38,911 bases of DNA from UBA6100 sp049658145 (GCA_049658145.1 JBASOJ010000012.1:1-38911); one strand, 5' to 3'; positions 5,901 to 12,985 are shown, counted from the stretch's first letter. Notes: generated from the letters alone by a model not told the origin. Made by a program: numbers and translations.

Positions 5901-6149
5901 ATGATCACGCGGATTCAGAAGTGGGGCAACAGCCAGGGCATCCGGATCGGCAAGGAGCTGCTTCAGGCGATGACGCTCGAAGTGGGGGACACTGTCGAAG
6001 TATCGGTCGGGGATGGCGCACTCGTCGTCACGCCGGCCCGTCGCGTGCGCGGCGGCGTTCGGCTTGAGGATCTGGTTGCTGCCATATCCCCGGATACTGA
6101 GACGGTCGAGGTTGACTGGGGCGCGCCGTCAGGAACCGAGGTGTGGTAG
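5901..6149 (+). CDS. mazE: MazE-type antitoxin (AbrB/SpoVT fold)
   Basis: An 82-residue protein that begins ITRIQKWGNSQGIRIGKELL, the hallmark N-terminal swapped-hairpin DNA-binding domain of MazE/AbrB antitoxins. An acidic C-terminal tail follows (PDTETVEVDWGAPSGTEVW), the part that usually wraps the MazF dimer and blocks its RNA site. I chose ATG 5901 because of GAGGAGG at 5888-5894; an upstream in-frame extension to 5847 crosses the promoter and operator and is not credible. The gene ends directly at the base before mazF. It should repress its own promoter through the palindrome at 5868-5886. Confidence 0.92.
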   Translation: MITRIQKWGNSQGIRIGKELLQAMTLEVGDTVEVSVGDGALVVTPARRVRGGVRLEDLVAAISPDTETVEVDWGAPSGTEVW

Positions 6150-6485
6150 ATGTCCGGCTACGTGCCGCGTAAGGGCGACTTGATCACACTCAGCTTCGAT
6201 CCGCAGACGGGACACGAACAGCAGGGAAGGCGACCGGCGCTCGTAGTGAGCAACGACTTGTTCAACCGCGGCACGGGTCTATGCATGGTCTGCCCGGTCA
6301 CGCGTACCGCGCGTCAGCATCCCTTCCACGTGCCGGTACCCGAGGGTGGGCGCATCACGGGGGTGGTGATGAGCGAGCAGCTGAAGTCGCTGGACTACCG
6401 TGCACGCGATGCTCGGCACGTCGACGCCGCCCCGCAGGAGCTGCTCGACGAGGTGCTCGCGATCCTGGATGCGGTCCTGTACTGA
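6150..6485 (+). CDS. mazF: MazF/PemK-type mRNA interferase toxin
   Basis: A 111-residue toxin of normal family length. It starts YVPRKGDLITLSFDPQTGHE, the typical SH3-like barrel opening, then QGRRPALVVSNDLFN with the conserved RPALVVS core and the catalytic arginine of the family. It continues with MVCPVTRTAR and VVMSEQLKSLDYRARDA, in which EQ/K-S-L-D is also a family signature. MazF toxins cut single-stranded mRNA at short motifs, independently of ribosomes. All key features look intact. ATG 6150 follows the mazE stop with no gap, so translation is coupled. The module is complete and probably functional. Confidence 0.94.
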   Translation: MSGYVPRKGDLITLSFDPQTGHEQQGRRPALVVSNDLFNRGTGLCMVCPVTRTARQHPFHVPVPEGGRITGVVMSEQLKSLDYRARDARHVDAAPQELLDEVLAILDAVLY

Positions 6486-6513
6486 CGCAGGCTGGCCGGT
6501 TGGCGTATTCCCT

Positions 6514-6541
6514 TGCACCAAATAGCGCACGGTGCTAGTTT
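6514..6541 (+). promoter_or_regulatory. Promoter and candidate operator of TA module 3
   Basis: TTGCAC (6514-6519) is followed 16 bases later by TAGTTT (6536-6541), which sits in the extended -10 TGCTAGTTT (6533-6541). Two overlapping inverted repeats cover it: GCACC/GGTGC (6515-6519/6531-6535) and TAGC/GCTA (6523-6526/6534-6537). As in the other modules, the right half-site forms part of the extended -10. Confidence 0.6.
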
Positions 6542-6554
6542 TAGGTGAGGCGAG

Positions 6555-6581
6555 CCCCTCTCGCTCGAGAGACGAGAGGGG
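6555..6581 (+). promoter_or_regulatory. Leader hairpin masking the toxin 3 ribosome binding site
   Basis: CCCCTCTCG (6555-6563) and CGAGAGGGG (6573-6581) form a perfect 9-bp stem with a 9-base loop. The 3' arm contains the only Shine-Dalgarno-like sequence (GAGAGGGG) ahead of ATG 6588, so the folded leader would hold back toxin translation. Confidence 0.7.
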
Positions 6582-6587
6582 ATCACT

Positions 6588-6920
6588 ATGTCCGGTGGTG
6601 TACGCGAGCGAGACTACCCTGCATATCCGCTCGATGAAGTGCAGGCTGCGTTCGCCGCCGGGCGCTTCCAGGCTACTCGGCGTGTGCAGCGACATTTGGA
6701 GCACCGTGGTTGGCGGATTGAGACGGTCCAACGATGCTTCTGCAACCTGCGTCCTCGAGACTTCTACAAGTCACAGGCCCACCGGACGGAGCCCGGGCTT
6801 TGGCTAGACATCTACAAGCCGCTTCACAACGGTGAACGACTGTACGTGAAGTACACGCCATTGGGTGACGGTATGCGCTACATCGTTCTCTCATTCTGCG
6901 GCGATGGCGAACAGCACTAG
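6588..6920 (+). CDS. MqsR-family toxin, TA module 3
   Basis: A 110-residue MqsR-type mRNA interferase and the most classical of the three. It shows the DFYKS motif (K61), then LWLDIYKPLHNGERLYVKY (Y86) and YIVLSF, matching the strand order of E. coli MqsR. Of the E. coli residues recalled as catalytic (Lys56, Gln68, Tyr81, Lys96), the first Lys and the Tyr are present; Gln is replaced by Leu (L73), and the C-terminal Lys is absent (SFCGDG). The ATG lies six bases after the buried GAGAGGGG. The antitoxin gene follows 12 bases after the stop. Confidence 0.88.
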   Translation: MSGGVRERDYPAYPLDEVQAAFAAGRFQATRRVQRHLEHRGWRIETVQRCFCNLRPRDFYKSQAHRTEPGLWLDIYKPLHNGERLYVKYTPLGDGMRYIVLSFCGDGEQH

Positions 6921-6932
6921 GGAGGTATGCAC

Positions 6933-7388
6933 ATGAGGATTCCGCAGGCCGAGGCCTTCTGCGCCGAATGTGGCGCTCGCTCTGTGCGCACGTGCACTGA
7001 CGCCATTCCCGTCGAGATGCGAGAGGGGACATACCTCGTTGCTGGATTCGAGCACCGACACTGTGACGCGTGCGGCGAGGACTACATCCCCGCAGAGCAC
7101 GTCGACGCGATCATGGACGCAGCGGTTGCCATTGCGCGCGCCGACCTCGGTCGCCTCACCTCCGATGAGATCCACGAGCTTCGGCACTCACTCGGCTTGA
7201 GGCAGACCGACCTCGAGCAGCAGCTCGGCGTGAGCGCCGGCACGGTTGGGCGGTGGGAGCGCGGGGAGGTGCTGCAGAGCCACATGGCCGACAACTTCAT
7301 GCGGCTGCTGTGGGCGCACCCGGGGTTGACCGCGGAGTCGGGGCTGGTGGCTCATGAGAAGCGGGGCCCGTACCGCAAGCGGAAGTGA
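6933..7388 (+). CDS. MqsA-type antitoxin, TA module 3
   Basis: A 151-residue antitoxin with N-terminal zinc ligands C10/C13 and C44/C47. A C-terminal helix-turn-helix follows (LRHSLGLRQTDLEQQLGVSA, then VGRWERGEVLQSHMADNFM). I chose ATG 6933 rather than 6927 because GGAGG at 6921-6925 is seven bases from it and only one base from the earlier ATG. It ends HEKRGPYRKRK, nearly the same basic tail as the module 2 antitoxin, so the two are probably closer to each other than to the module 1 antitoxin. It should neutralise the toxin at 6588-6920 and bind near 6515-6537. Confidence 0.88.
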   Translation: MRIPQAEAFCAECGARSVRTCTDAIPVEMREGTYLVAGFEHRHCDACGEDYIPAEHVDAIMDAAVAIARADLGRLTSDEIHELRHSLGLRQTDLEQQLGVSAGTVGRWERGEVLQSHMADNFMRLLWAHPGLTAESGLVAHEKRGPYRKRK

Positions 7389-7432
7389 AGCCCGCGCCGC
7401 AGTTGGCGTACCATGGGAGAGTCGGTACCGCG

Positions 7433-7448
7433 GGGTCGTTCGCGACCC
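7433..7448 (+). terminator. Short UUCG hairpin between the TA island and wecB
   Basis: GGGTCG-TTCG-CGACCC is a perfect 6-bp stem with a stable tetraloop 23 bases before the wecB ATG. No T-tract follows, so it may be a weak terminator of the TA transcript or a leader structure of wecB. Confidence 0.4.
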
Positions 7449-7470
7449 TCACGCAGGGGGGATACGCACA

Positions 7471-8559
7471 ATGCGCATCATCGTGATCGTGGGCGCGCGC
7501 CCGAACTTCATCAAGGTGGGCCCGCTCATGCCCGCACTTGCCGCGGCGGGGATCGACGCCCGCCTCGCGCACACCGGCCAGCACTACGACGCGCTCATGA
7601 GCGACGTCTTCTTCAACGATCTCTCGATCCCCGAGCCCGCGTGGTTCCTCGGCGTGGGCAGCGGCACGCACGCCGTGCAGACCGGCAGCGCGATGGTGAA
7701 GCTCGAGGAGCTGTTCTCCGCCGAGCAACCCGACGCCGTCCTCGTGGTGGGCGATGTGAACTCCACGCTCGCCGGCGCGCTCGCCGCCGTGAAGATCGGT
7801 GTGCCGGTCGTGCACCTTGAAGCCGGCTTGCGTTCGCGCGACATGTCGATGCCCGAGGAGGTCAACCGTCTCGTGACCGATCAGCTCTCGTCGATGCTGC
7901 TCACGCCGGTGGTGGAGGCGGGGGAGAACCTCGAGAGCGAGGGGGTCGACCCGCGGCGCATCCACTTCGTGGGCAACATCATGGCCGAGAGCGTGCTGCG
8001 CAACCTCTCTCGCATCGAGGGCCGTGAGGTGGCCGCGCGCGGCGATCTGCCCGATGGCGGCTACGTGCTCGCCACGGTCCATCGGCCGGAGAACACCGAC
8101 CATCCCGAGCGCCTCGCCGCCATCGCGGCCGCGCTTTCGGCGTCGCCGCTCCCGGTGCTCTTCCCGGTGCACCCGCGCACGCGTCCGCTGCTCGCTTCGG
8201 TGGGCCTCGGCGAGCCGGGTTCGCCCGTGCGGCTCGTGGATCCCGTGGGCTACCTCGACATGCTCGAGCTCCAGCGCGCCGCGGCCGCGATCGTCACCGA
8301 CTCGGGGGGCGTCCAGGAGGAGGCGTGCATGCTGCACACGCCGTGCGTGACGGTGCGCCGCAACACCGAGCGCGAGATCACCGTGCGCGTGGGTGCCAAT
8401 CGCCTCGCATCCGCCGACGCGCCCGCGATCACCGCCGCGCTCGACGAGGCGCTCGCGAGCGACCGCTCCTGGGCGGTTCCCGAGCGCTGGGACCTTTCCG
8501 TGGCCGAGCGCACCGTGGCGGCCCTCCAGGGCGGCATCCTGCCCCTGCAAGGTTGCTAG
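7471..8559 (+). CDS. wecB: UDP-N-acetylglucosamine 2-epimerase (non-hydrolysing)
   Basis: This enzyme interconverts UDP-GlcNAc and UDP-ManNAc in the cytoplasm and supplies ManNAc for surface polysaccharides. The 362-residue length is normal. Family motifs are intact: VGARPNFIK at the N-terminus, TGQHYD, VVGDVNST, HLEAGLRSRDMSMPEEVNR, GN-type loop FVGNIMAES, VHRPEN, and DSGGVQEEA in the UDP-binding half. ATG 7471 follows a purine-rich GGGGGGA; the frame is open further upstream but that part overlaps the antitoxin end. There are no other polysaccharide genes nearby. An internal 73-bp piece of this gene is duplicated at 1920-1992. Confidence 0.95.
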   Translation: MRIIVIVGARPNFIKVGPLMPALAAAGIDARLAHTGQHYDALMSDVFFNDLSIPEPAWFLGVGSGTHAVQTGSAMVKLEELFSAEQPDAVLVVGDVNSTLAGALAAVKIGVPVVHLEAGLRSRDMSMPEEVNRLVTDQLSSMLLTPVVEAGENLESEGVDPRRIHFVGNIMAESVLRNLSRIEGREVAARGDLPDGGYVLATVHRPENTDHPERLAAIAAALSASPLPVLFPVHPRTRPLLASVGLGEPGSPVRLVDPVGYLDMLELQRAAAAIVTDSGGVQEEACMLHTPCVTVRRNTEREITVRVGANRLASADAPAITAALDEALASDRSWAVPERWDLSVAERTVAALQGGILPLQGC

Positions 8560-8600
8560 CCGCAACTCTCCTGCGCGCGCCTCGTTGAACTCCCGTATAG

Positions 8601-8637
8601 GTCCGGCTGAACCGCCGGCGGTACGCTCGCGCCGGAC
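8601..8637 (+). terminator. Inverted repeat after wecB, possible terminator
   Basis: GTCCGGC (8601-8607) and GCCGGAC (8631-8637) form a 7-bp stem enclosing the self-complementary CCGCCGGCGG. It lies between the wecB stop and the next start. There is no T-tract. Confidence 0.4.
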
Positions 8638-8649
8638 GACTGCGTCCTT

Positions 8650-9048
8650 GTGAAGTGTTACCGTGAGAGGCAATATCCGGCACCCACGCCTGCGGATCGA
8701 GTGACAGATGTCTGGATCGACGAGGAGCTTGCCGGTGAGGCCGTGACCTACCGTCTGGCGTCTGGCCGCGAGGGATTCGTGCACATCGAGATGGCGCTCG
8801 ACTACAATCGCGAGCCGTCATACATGCGGGACCTGTTGCTCCACAAGCTCACCGTCGAGGCACTCGCTCACCTGGAATCGAGTGGCCTTTCAAAGCGCGA
8901 GGTGCTTCGTCGCCTTGGCACATCGCCGGCGCAGCTCTACCGGCTGCTCGATCCGGCGGACTACCGCAAATCTGTCGACAAGATGCTGGAGCTGTTGAGC
9001 GTGCTCGGCTGCGATGTGGACCTGTCGGTGCGGTCGCGGAGCGCGTAG
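8650..9048 (+). CDS. Small helix-turn-helix protein of unknown role
   Basis: A 132-residue protein that I cannot assign to a named family. The N-terminal half (about 18-60) is a small beta-rich segment (DVWIDEELAGEAVTYRLASG, then FVHIEMALDYNREP). The C-terminal half reads as an Xre-like helix-turn-helix: SGLSKREVLRRLGTSPAQLY, then RLLDPADYRKSVDKMLELL. Two-part proteins of this size with a C-terminal helix-turn-helix are often antitoxins or small regulators, but no toxin partner is adjacent. The GTG at 8650 has no Shine-Dalgarno; GTG 8701 is an in-frame alternative that would begin TDVWIDEEL. It may belong with the TA island on the other side of wecB. Confidence 0.6.
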   Translation: MKCYRERQYPAPTPADRVTDVWIDEELAGEAVTYRLASGREGFVHIEMALDYNREPSYMRDLLLHKLTVEALAHLESSGLSKREVLRRLGTSPAQLYRLLDPADYRKSVDKMLELLSVLGCDVDLSVRSRSA

Positions 9049-9156
9049 GACCAGCGCAGGCACCGCTCATCGCCCACTTTCAACCTTTGGCTCATGTTTC
9101 GCTTCTGGCTGTCCGATAACCACCTTGACGCCTATCTACGGATAGCTGGGGGATGC

Positions 9157-10296
9157 ATGTCGGAGGACGTCCATCGTTCGAACATGTCCGCTGATGACCT
9201 GTCGGCGCTCTTAGCCGTCAGTCTGTCGTTGGCGGATTCGCTCGACGCCGGTGTGGTACACCAGACCGCCGTCGATGCGGCCGTGCGCGTCCTCGGGGCG
9301 GACACCGGCGCACTCTACGCGCTCGTCGGCGATCACCTCGAGTTGCGTGCTACCACCCTGCCGCTCATACCCCCCGTCACCGACGACCTGCGTGTGCTGC
9401 TCATCGCGCAGCATCCGCACATCGCCAGGGCGCTCAGCACGAACGAGCCGATGACGGTCGCCGACATCCGTATGGCCAAGGATGTGCGCTCGTCGGTTCG
9501 CATCGCCACCGAGCTGCGGAAGATGCGCTCGGTCATCTACCTGCCGCTGGTGGCGAAGGGCACGCCCGAGGGTGTCATCATCGCGTCCACCTGCGGACGG
9601 ATGACGGAGTTCGACGACCATACGCTCGACGTCGGCCGTACGCTAGCGGCGCAGATCGCACTCGGGCTGCAGAACGCGCGGTTGCTCGCCGAGGCGCAGG
9701 CCACCGCCGATGAGCTGCGCGAGACCTACGATGCCACCCTCGAGGGCTGGTCCGAGGCGTTCGAGATGCGCTACGGGGGGACGGCCGGCCACACCACGCG
9801 CGCGGCGGAACTCGCATGCGACATGGCCCGCGAACTCGGTATCCCGGCCGGCGAGATCCCCCACGTCCGCCGCGGCGCCCTGCTGCATGACATCGGCAAG
9901 ATGGCGGTGCCGGACGAGATACTCAAGAAGCCCGGTCCGCTGACCGACGAGGAGTGGGCGGTCATTCGCTCGCACCCGGTGTTCGCACACGAGTTCCTGT
10001 CGCGCATCGGCTATCTCGGCGGTGCGGCGATCGACATCCCGTGCTACCACCATGAGCGCTGGGACGGCACCGGCTATCCCAACGGCCTTCGCGGCACGAA
10101 GATCCCGCTGGCGGCACGCATCTACGCGGTGATCGACGTGTACGACGCGCTCACCTCTGACCGTCCGTTCCGCAAGGCGTGGTCGCCGAGAGAGGCGATG
10201 GCGCACATCCTCGGGCAAGCCGGCACGCACTTCGACCCGGTGGTAGTGGCGGCATTTGCCGAGCGCGTGGATGCGCTCCTCGAGACGGGCAACTAG
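9157..10296 (+). CDS. GAF-HD-GYP domain phosphodiesterase, copy 1
   Basis: A 379-residue cytoplasmic protein with no membrane segment. A GAF domain (about 25-178) is joined by a short helix to an HD-GYP domain (about 195-375), the family that hydrolyses cyclic di-GMP. The HD pair is H244-D245 in ALLHDIGK, and the GYP signature is HHERWDGTGYPNG (298-310); all the expected metal ligands appear present. I chose ATG 9157 over 9094 because it has GGGGG just upstream and because its first residues align exactly with those of the second copy. It may respond to a small molecule bound by GAF (inference). No diguanylate cyclase is in the window. Confidence 0.9.
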   Translation: MSEDVHRSNMSADDLSALLAVSLSLADSLDAGVVHQTAVDAAVRVLGADTGALYALVGDHLELRATTLPLIPPVTDDLRVLLIAQHPHIARALSTNEPMTVADIRMAKDVRSSVRIATELRKMRSVIYLPLVAKGTPEGVIIASTCGRMTEFDDHTLDVGRTLAAQIALGLQNARLLAEAQATADELRETYDATLEGWSEAFEMRYGGTAGHTTRAAELACDMARELGIPAGEIPHVRRGALLHDIGKMAVPDEILKKPGPLTDEEWAVIRSHPVFAHEFLSRIGYLGGAAIDIPCYHHERWDGTGYPNGLRGTKIPLAARIYAVIDVYDALTSDRPFRKAWSPREAMAHILGQAGTHFDPVVVAAFAERVDALLETGN

Positions 10297-10332
10297 CTTT
10301 CGTAGGGCGCGGATCGATATACCGGGGGAACC

Positions 10333-11466
10333 ATGTTGGATGAGGTAGTGACCACGCTCATGCAGCGCGACGATGTGTCCGCACTGCTCAAGGTCAGCCT
10401 CGCACTCTCGGAGTCTCTCGATCTGGACGTGGTCATGCAGACCGCCATCGATGCCGCCGTCGAGATCCTCGGCCTCGACACCGGCGCGATCTATCTCATC
10501 CGTGGCGACGAACTCGTCCTCGGCGCCACCACGCCCGAGCTCCCGCCCGACTTTCCCGCTGAGTTGCGCATCGCGCCGATGGCCGAGCATCACACCATCA
10601 TCCGGTCGCTCACCGACCGCGCGCCGATCATGGCATCGGACGTGGAGGCGCTGGGACTCTCGGATGCCGAGCGCGGCGCCGTCGAAGCGCGCGAGCTCAC
10701 GTCGGTGATGTACATCCCCTTGCTCGTGGAGGGTGTGGCCGAGGGCGTGATGCTCGTGGGCACGCAGGGCCGCGTGATCGACTTCGCCGCGCACGACGCG
10801 AACCTGTGCCGCACGTTCTCGGCACAGGTGGCGCTGGCGGTGCAGAATGCGAAGCTCCACGAGGCGGCCAGGGCGGCGGCCGAGGAGCTGTCGAGCGCGT
10901 ATGAGGCCACACTCGAGGGCTGGTCACTCGCGCTCGAGATGCGCGATCAGGAGACGCTCGGCCACACCAAGCGCGCGGCGCGGCTCGCCTGCGAGCTTGC
11001 CGGGGCGCTCGGCGTGTCCGAGGAGGACATGCGGCACATGCGCCGCGGTGCGCTGCTCCACGACATCGGCAAGATGGTCGTGCCGGACGCCGTCTTGCAC
11101 AAACCCGGACCGCTGAACGATGCCGAGTGGGCGCTGATGCGGGCGCATCCCGTGGTGGCGCAGGAGTTCCTTTCGCGCATCGAGTACCTGCGACCGGCGC
11201 TCGACATCCCGTACTGCCACCACGAGCGGTGGGACGGCAGCGGCTACCCGCGCGGCCTCAAGGGCACTGCCATCCCCCTCGCCGCACGCATCTTCGCGGT
11301 GATCGACGTGTACGACGCGCTCACGTCGGACCGCCCGTACCGCTCCGCATGGACGCCGGAGGCGGCGCTCGAGCACATCGTCAACCAGGCGGGCAGGCAC
11401 TTCGACCCGGCCGTGGTTGAGATCTTCGCCGCGCGAGCGGACGAGTTCGCCGAGCTGCTGCACTGA
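10333..11466 (+). CDS. GAF-HD-GYP domain phosphodiesterase, copy 2
   Basis: A 377-residue tandem paralogue of the preceding gene, 36 bases downstream. The two align from the first residue (MLDEVVTTLMQRDDVSALLK against MSEDVHRSNMSADDLSALLA). The GAF domain spans about 25-177 and the HD-GYP domain about 195-375, with H243-D244 in LLHDIGK and HHERWDGSGYPRG (297-309). The HD-GYP halves are much more alike than the GAF halves, as expected if the two copies sense different ligands but keep one reaction. GGGGGAA precedes the ATG. The pair probably forms one transcript. Confidence 0.9.
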   Translation: MLDEVVTTLMQRDDVSALLKVSLALSESLDLDVVMQTAIDAAVEILGLDTGAIYLIRGDELVLGATTPELPPDFPAELRIAPMAEHHTIIRSLTDRAPIMASDVEALGLSDAERGAVEARELTSVMYIPLLVEGVAEGVMLVGTQGRVIDFAAHDANLCRTFSAQVALAVQNAKLHEAARAAAEELSSAYEATLEGWSLALEMRDQETLGHTKRAARLACELAGALGVSEEDMRHMRRGALLHDIGKMVVPDAVLHKPGPLNDAEWALMRAHPVVAQEFLSRIEYLRPALDIPYCHHERWDGSGYPRGLKGTAIPLAARIFAVIDVYDALTSDRPYRSAWTPEAALEHIVNQAGRHFDPAVVEIFAARADEFAELLH

Positions 11467-11510
11467 TATCGGTGTCGCCTATCGGCAGTCGTCGGCAGTC
11501 GGATGCTCCG

Positions 11511-11516
11511 TATACT
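11511..11516 (+). promoter_or_regulatory. Candidate -10 of the amide-transporter operon
   Basis: TATACT matches the -10 consensus at 5 of 6 positions; no clear -35 lies at the right distance. It would give a leader of about 155 bases before ATG 11678. The leader contains GC-rich short repeats (CCCGGG/CCGGG) but no riboswitch that I recognise. Confidence 0.35.
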
Positions 11517-11677
11517 GGCACGAGCGTTCACAACTCGTTATCCTTCTCGCAATACGTTCGTAGCGTTGGGTTGTCATCATCCGGCGATGGCGATCTGTCA
11601 CAGGCACCCGGGTTCGCCGGGACGGCGAGTTGCCCGGGGCCGGTACGTGCCCAGAGACCAACGGAGGGTGGCTGGCT

Positions 11678-12886
11678 ATGAAACGCGTTGCAGCAGTGAT
11701 GGCACTGGTACTCATGCTCGCTCTGGTGCTGCCGGGGTGTGCCGCGGATGAGGGCACTGAAGGCGGCACGGAGACCACCGGGTCGGAAGACACCATCATC
11801 ATCGGTTCGGCGTTGTGCCAGACCGGCATTCAGGCCCCGCTCGACGAGCCCGCACTCCGCGGGGCTCAGCTTGCGGTGGACGTCCTGAATGAGAACGGCG
11901 GCATCCTTGGCAAGCAGGTCGAGCTCCGCGCCATGGACGGGCAGAGCGACCCGGTGACCGTTGGTAACGTTGCCAAGCAGCTCATCGCCGAGGGCGCCGT
12001 TGCGATCATCGCCCCCAGCGACTTCGACTTCGGTGGACCGGCCTCCCGTGAGGCCCAGAGCGCCGGCATGGTGGGCATCTCGCCGTGCGCCTCGTCGCCG
12101 CTGTATGGCTCCGCCGCGCTTGGTGACAAGCAGTTCACGATGTCGATGTGGAACACCACCATGGGCGCCGTGATGGCCGAGTACGCGTATAACGAGCTTG
12201 GCTACCGTACGGTCTACGTGATCACCGACGACTTCATCGACTACACGAAGAGCCTTTCCGAGTACTTCATCGTGGCGTTCGAGGAGATCGGTGGCGAGGT
12301 CTACTTCGAGGACACGTACACCCAGGGCCAGGCCGATGCCTCGGCGCAGGTTGCCCGCATCAAGGCGCTCGATGAGCAGCCCGACTTCGTGTACGTCTCC
12401 TCGTACATGCCCGACCTCGCGCTCATCATTCGCACCCTGCGCGAGAGTGGCATTGACGTGCCGGTCGTGGGCGGCGACTCCTACGACGATCCGGGCTTCT
12501 TTGAGGCCCTCGGCGCGGAGTATGGCTCTGAGATCTACTTCGACACCCACGGCTACCTCTCGGAAGAGGGGCACCCCGACTACCCCGAGTTCGAGGCCGC
12601 GTACGAGGACAAGTTCGGCGACAAGCCTGACGCCGTCTGGATCCTCCCCGGCTACGACGCCGTGATGGTGCTCGCGCAGGCCATGGAAGAGGCCGGCAGT
12701 ACTGATGGTGCCGATATGGCGAAGATCATGGAGACCTCCACATTCGAGCTCCTGACCGGTACGCTCGAGTGGGGCGACGCGGCTTCTGGCCACGAGCCCA
12801 ACAAGGCTGCCGCGGTCGTGGAGCTCAACGAAGGCGTTCCGTCGTTCATCGGCTGGATGACGCCGGAGTTCCTCCCCACACCGTAG
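11678..12886 (+). CDS. Substrate-binding lipoprotein of a Liv/Urt/Fmd-type ABC importer
   Basis: A 402-residue extracytoplasmic binding protein. The signal peptide (KR, then AVMALVLMLALVLPGC) ends in a lipobox-like LPGC, so it is likely lipid-anchored at Cys21. A threonine/glutamate-rich linker and a type-1 periplasmic binding fold follow (IIIGSALCQTGIQAPLDEPA, then GAQLAVDVLNENGGILGKQV and AIIAPSDFDFGG). ATG 11678 has GGAGGGTGGCT upstream. It is the first gene of an operon with two ATPases, two permeases and an amidase. The usual Liv substrates are branched-chain amino acids, but the linked amidase suggests a short amide or urea-like ligand (inference). Confidence 0.9.
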   Translation: MKRVAAVMALVLMLALVLPGCAADEGTEGGTETTGSEDTIIIGSALCQTGIQAPLDEPALRGAQLAVDVLNENGGILGKQVELRAMDGQSDPVTVGNVAKQLIAEGAVAIIAPSDFDFGGPASREAQSAGMVGISPCASSPLYGSAALGDKQFTMSMWNTTMGAVMAEYAYNELGYRTVYVITDDFIDYTKSLSEYFIVAFEEIGGEVYFEDTYTQGQADASAQVARIKALDEQPDFVYVSSYMPDLALIIRTLRESGIDVPVVGGDSYDDPGFFEALGAEYGSEIYFDTHGYLSEEGHPDYPEFEAAYEDKFGDKPDAVWILPGYDAVMVLAQAMEEAGSTDGADMAKIMETSTFELLTGTLEWGDAASGHEPNKAAAVVELNEGVPSFIGWMTPEFLPTP

Positions 12887-12903
12887 CGACATCTGTATGA
12901 CGT

Positions 12904-12937
12904 ACGGGGGGAGAGCCTAGACGGGCTCTCCCCCCGT
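12904..12937 (+). terminator. Strong hairpin between the binding-protein gene and the ATPase genes
   Basis: ACGGGGGGAGAGCC (12904-12917) pairs perfectly with GGCTCTCCCCCCGT (12924-12937) around a 6-base loop. No T-tract follows, so it probably acts as a partial terminator or an mRNA 3' stabiliser that gives more binding protein than membrane components. Confidence 0.75.
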
Positions 12938-12985
12938 GTGCCTGGCACCTGTACGTGGCTTCAGTAAGAGAACCCGGAGAACCGC

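Noticed and set aside
6927..6932. Earlier ATG for the module 3 antitoxin
   Set aside because: It is one base from GGAGG, too close for initiation; ATG 6933 has seven-base spacing.
7297..8784. Long minus-strand open frames opposite wecB, and likewise at 11528-12892, 22985-24886, 25588-27069 and 26936-28801
   Set aside because: Their sequences are His/Arg/Glu-rich, as expected from the antisense of GC-rich genes with strong third-position bias; the + strand genes have complete family motifs.
9132..9145. Inverted repeat CTATC-TACG-GATAG before the first HD-GYP gene
   Set aside because: The arms are only five bases and no promoter element or partner repressor supports it; chance is likely.
11517..11677. 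Possible riboswitch in the leader of the amide-transporter operon
   Set aside because: Only short GC-rich repeats are visible; no match by eye to guanidine, glycine or other known riboswitch cores.
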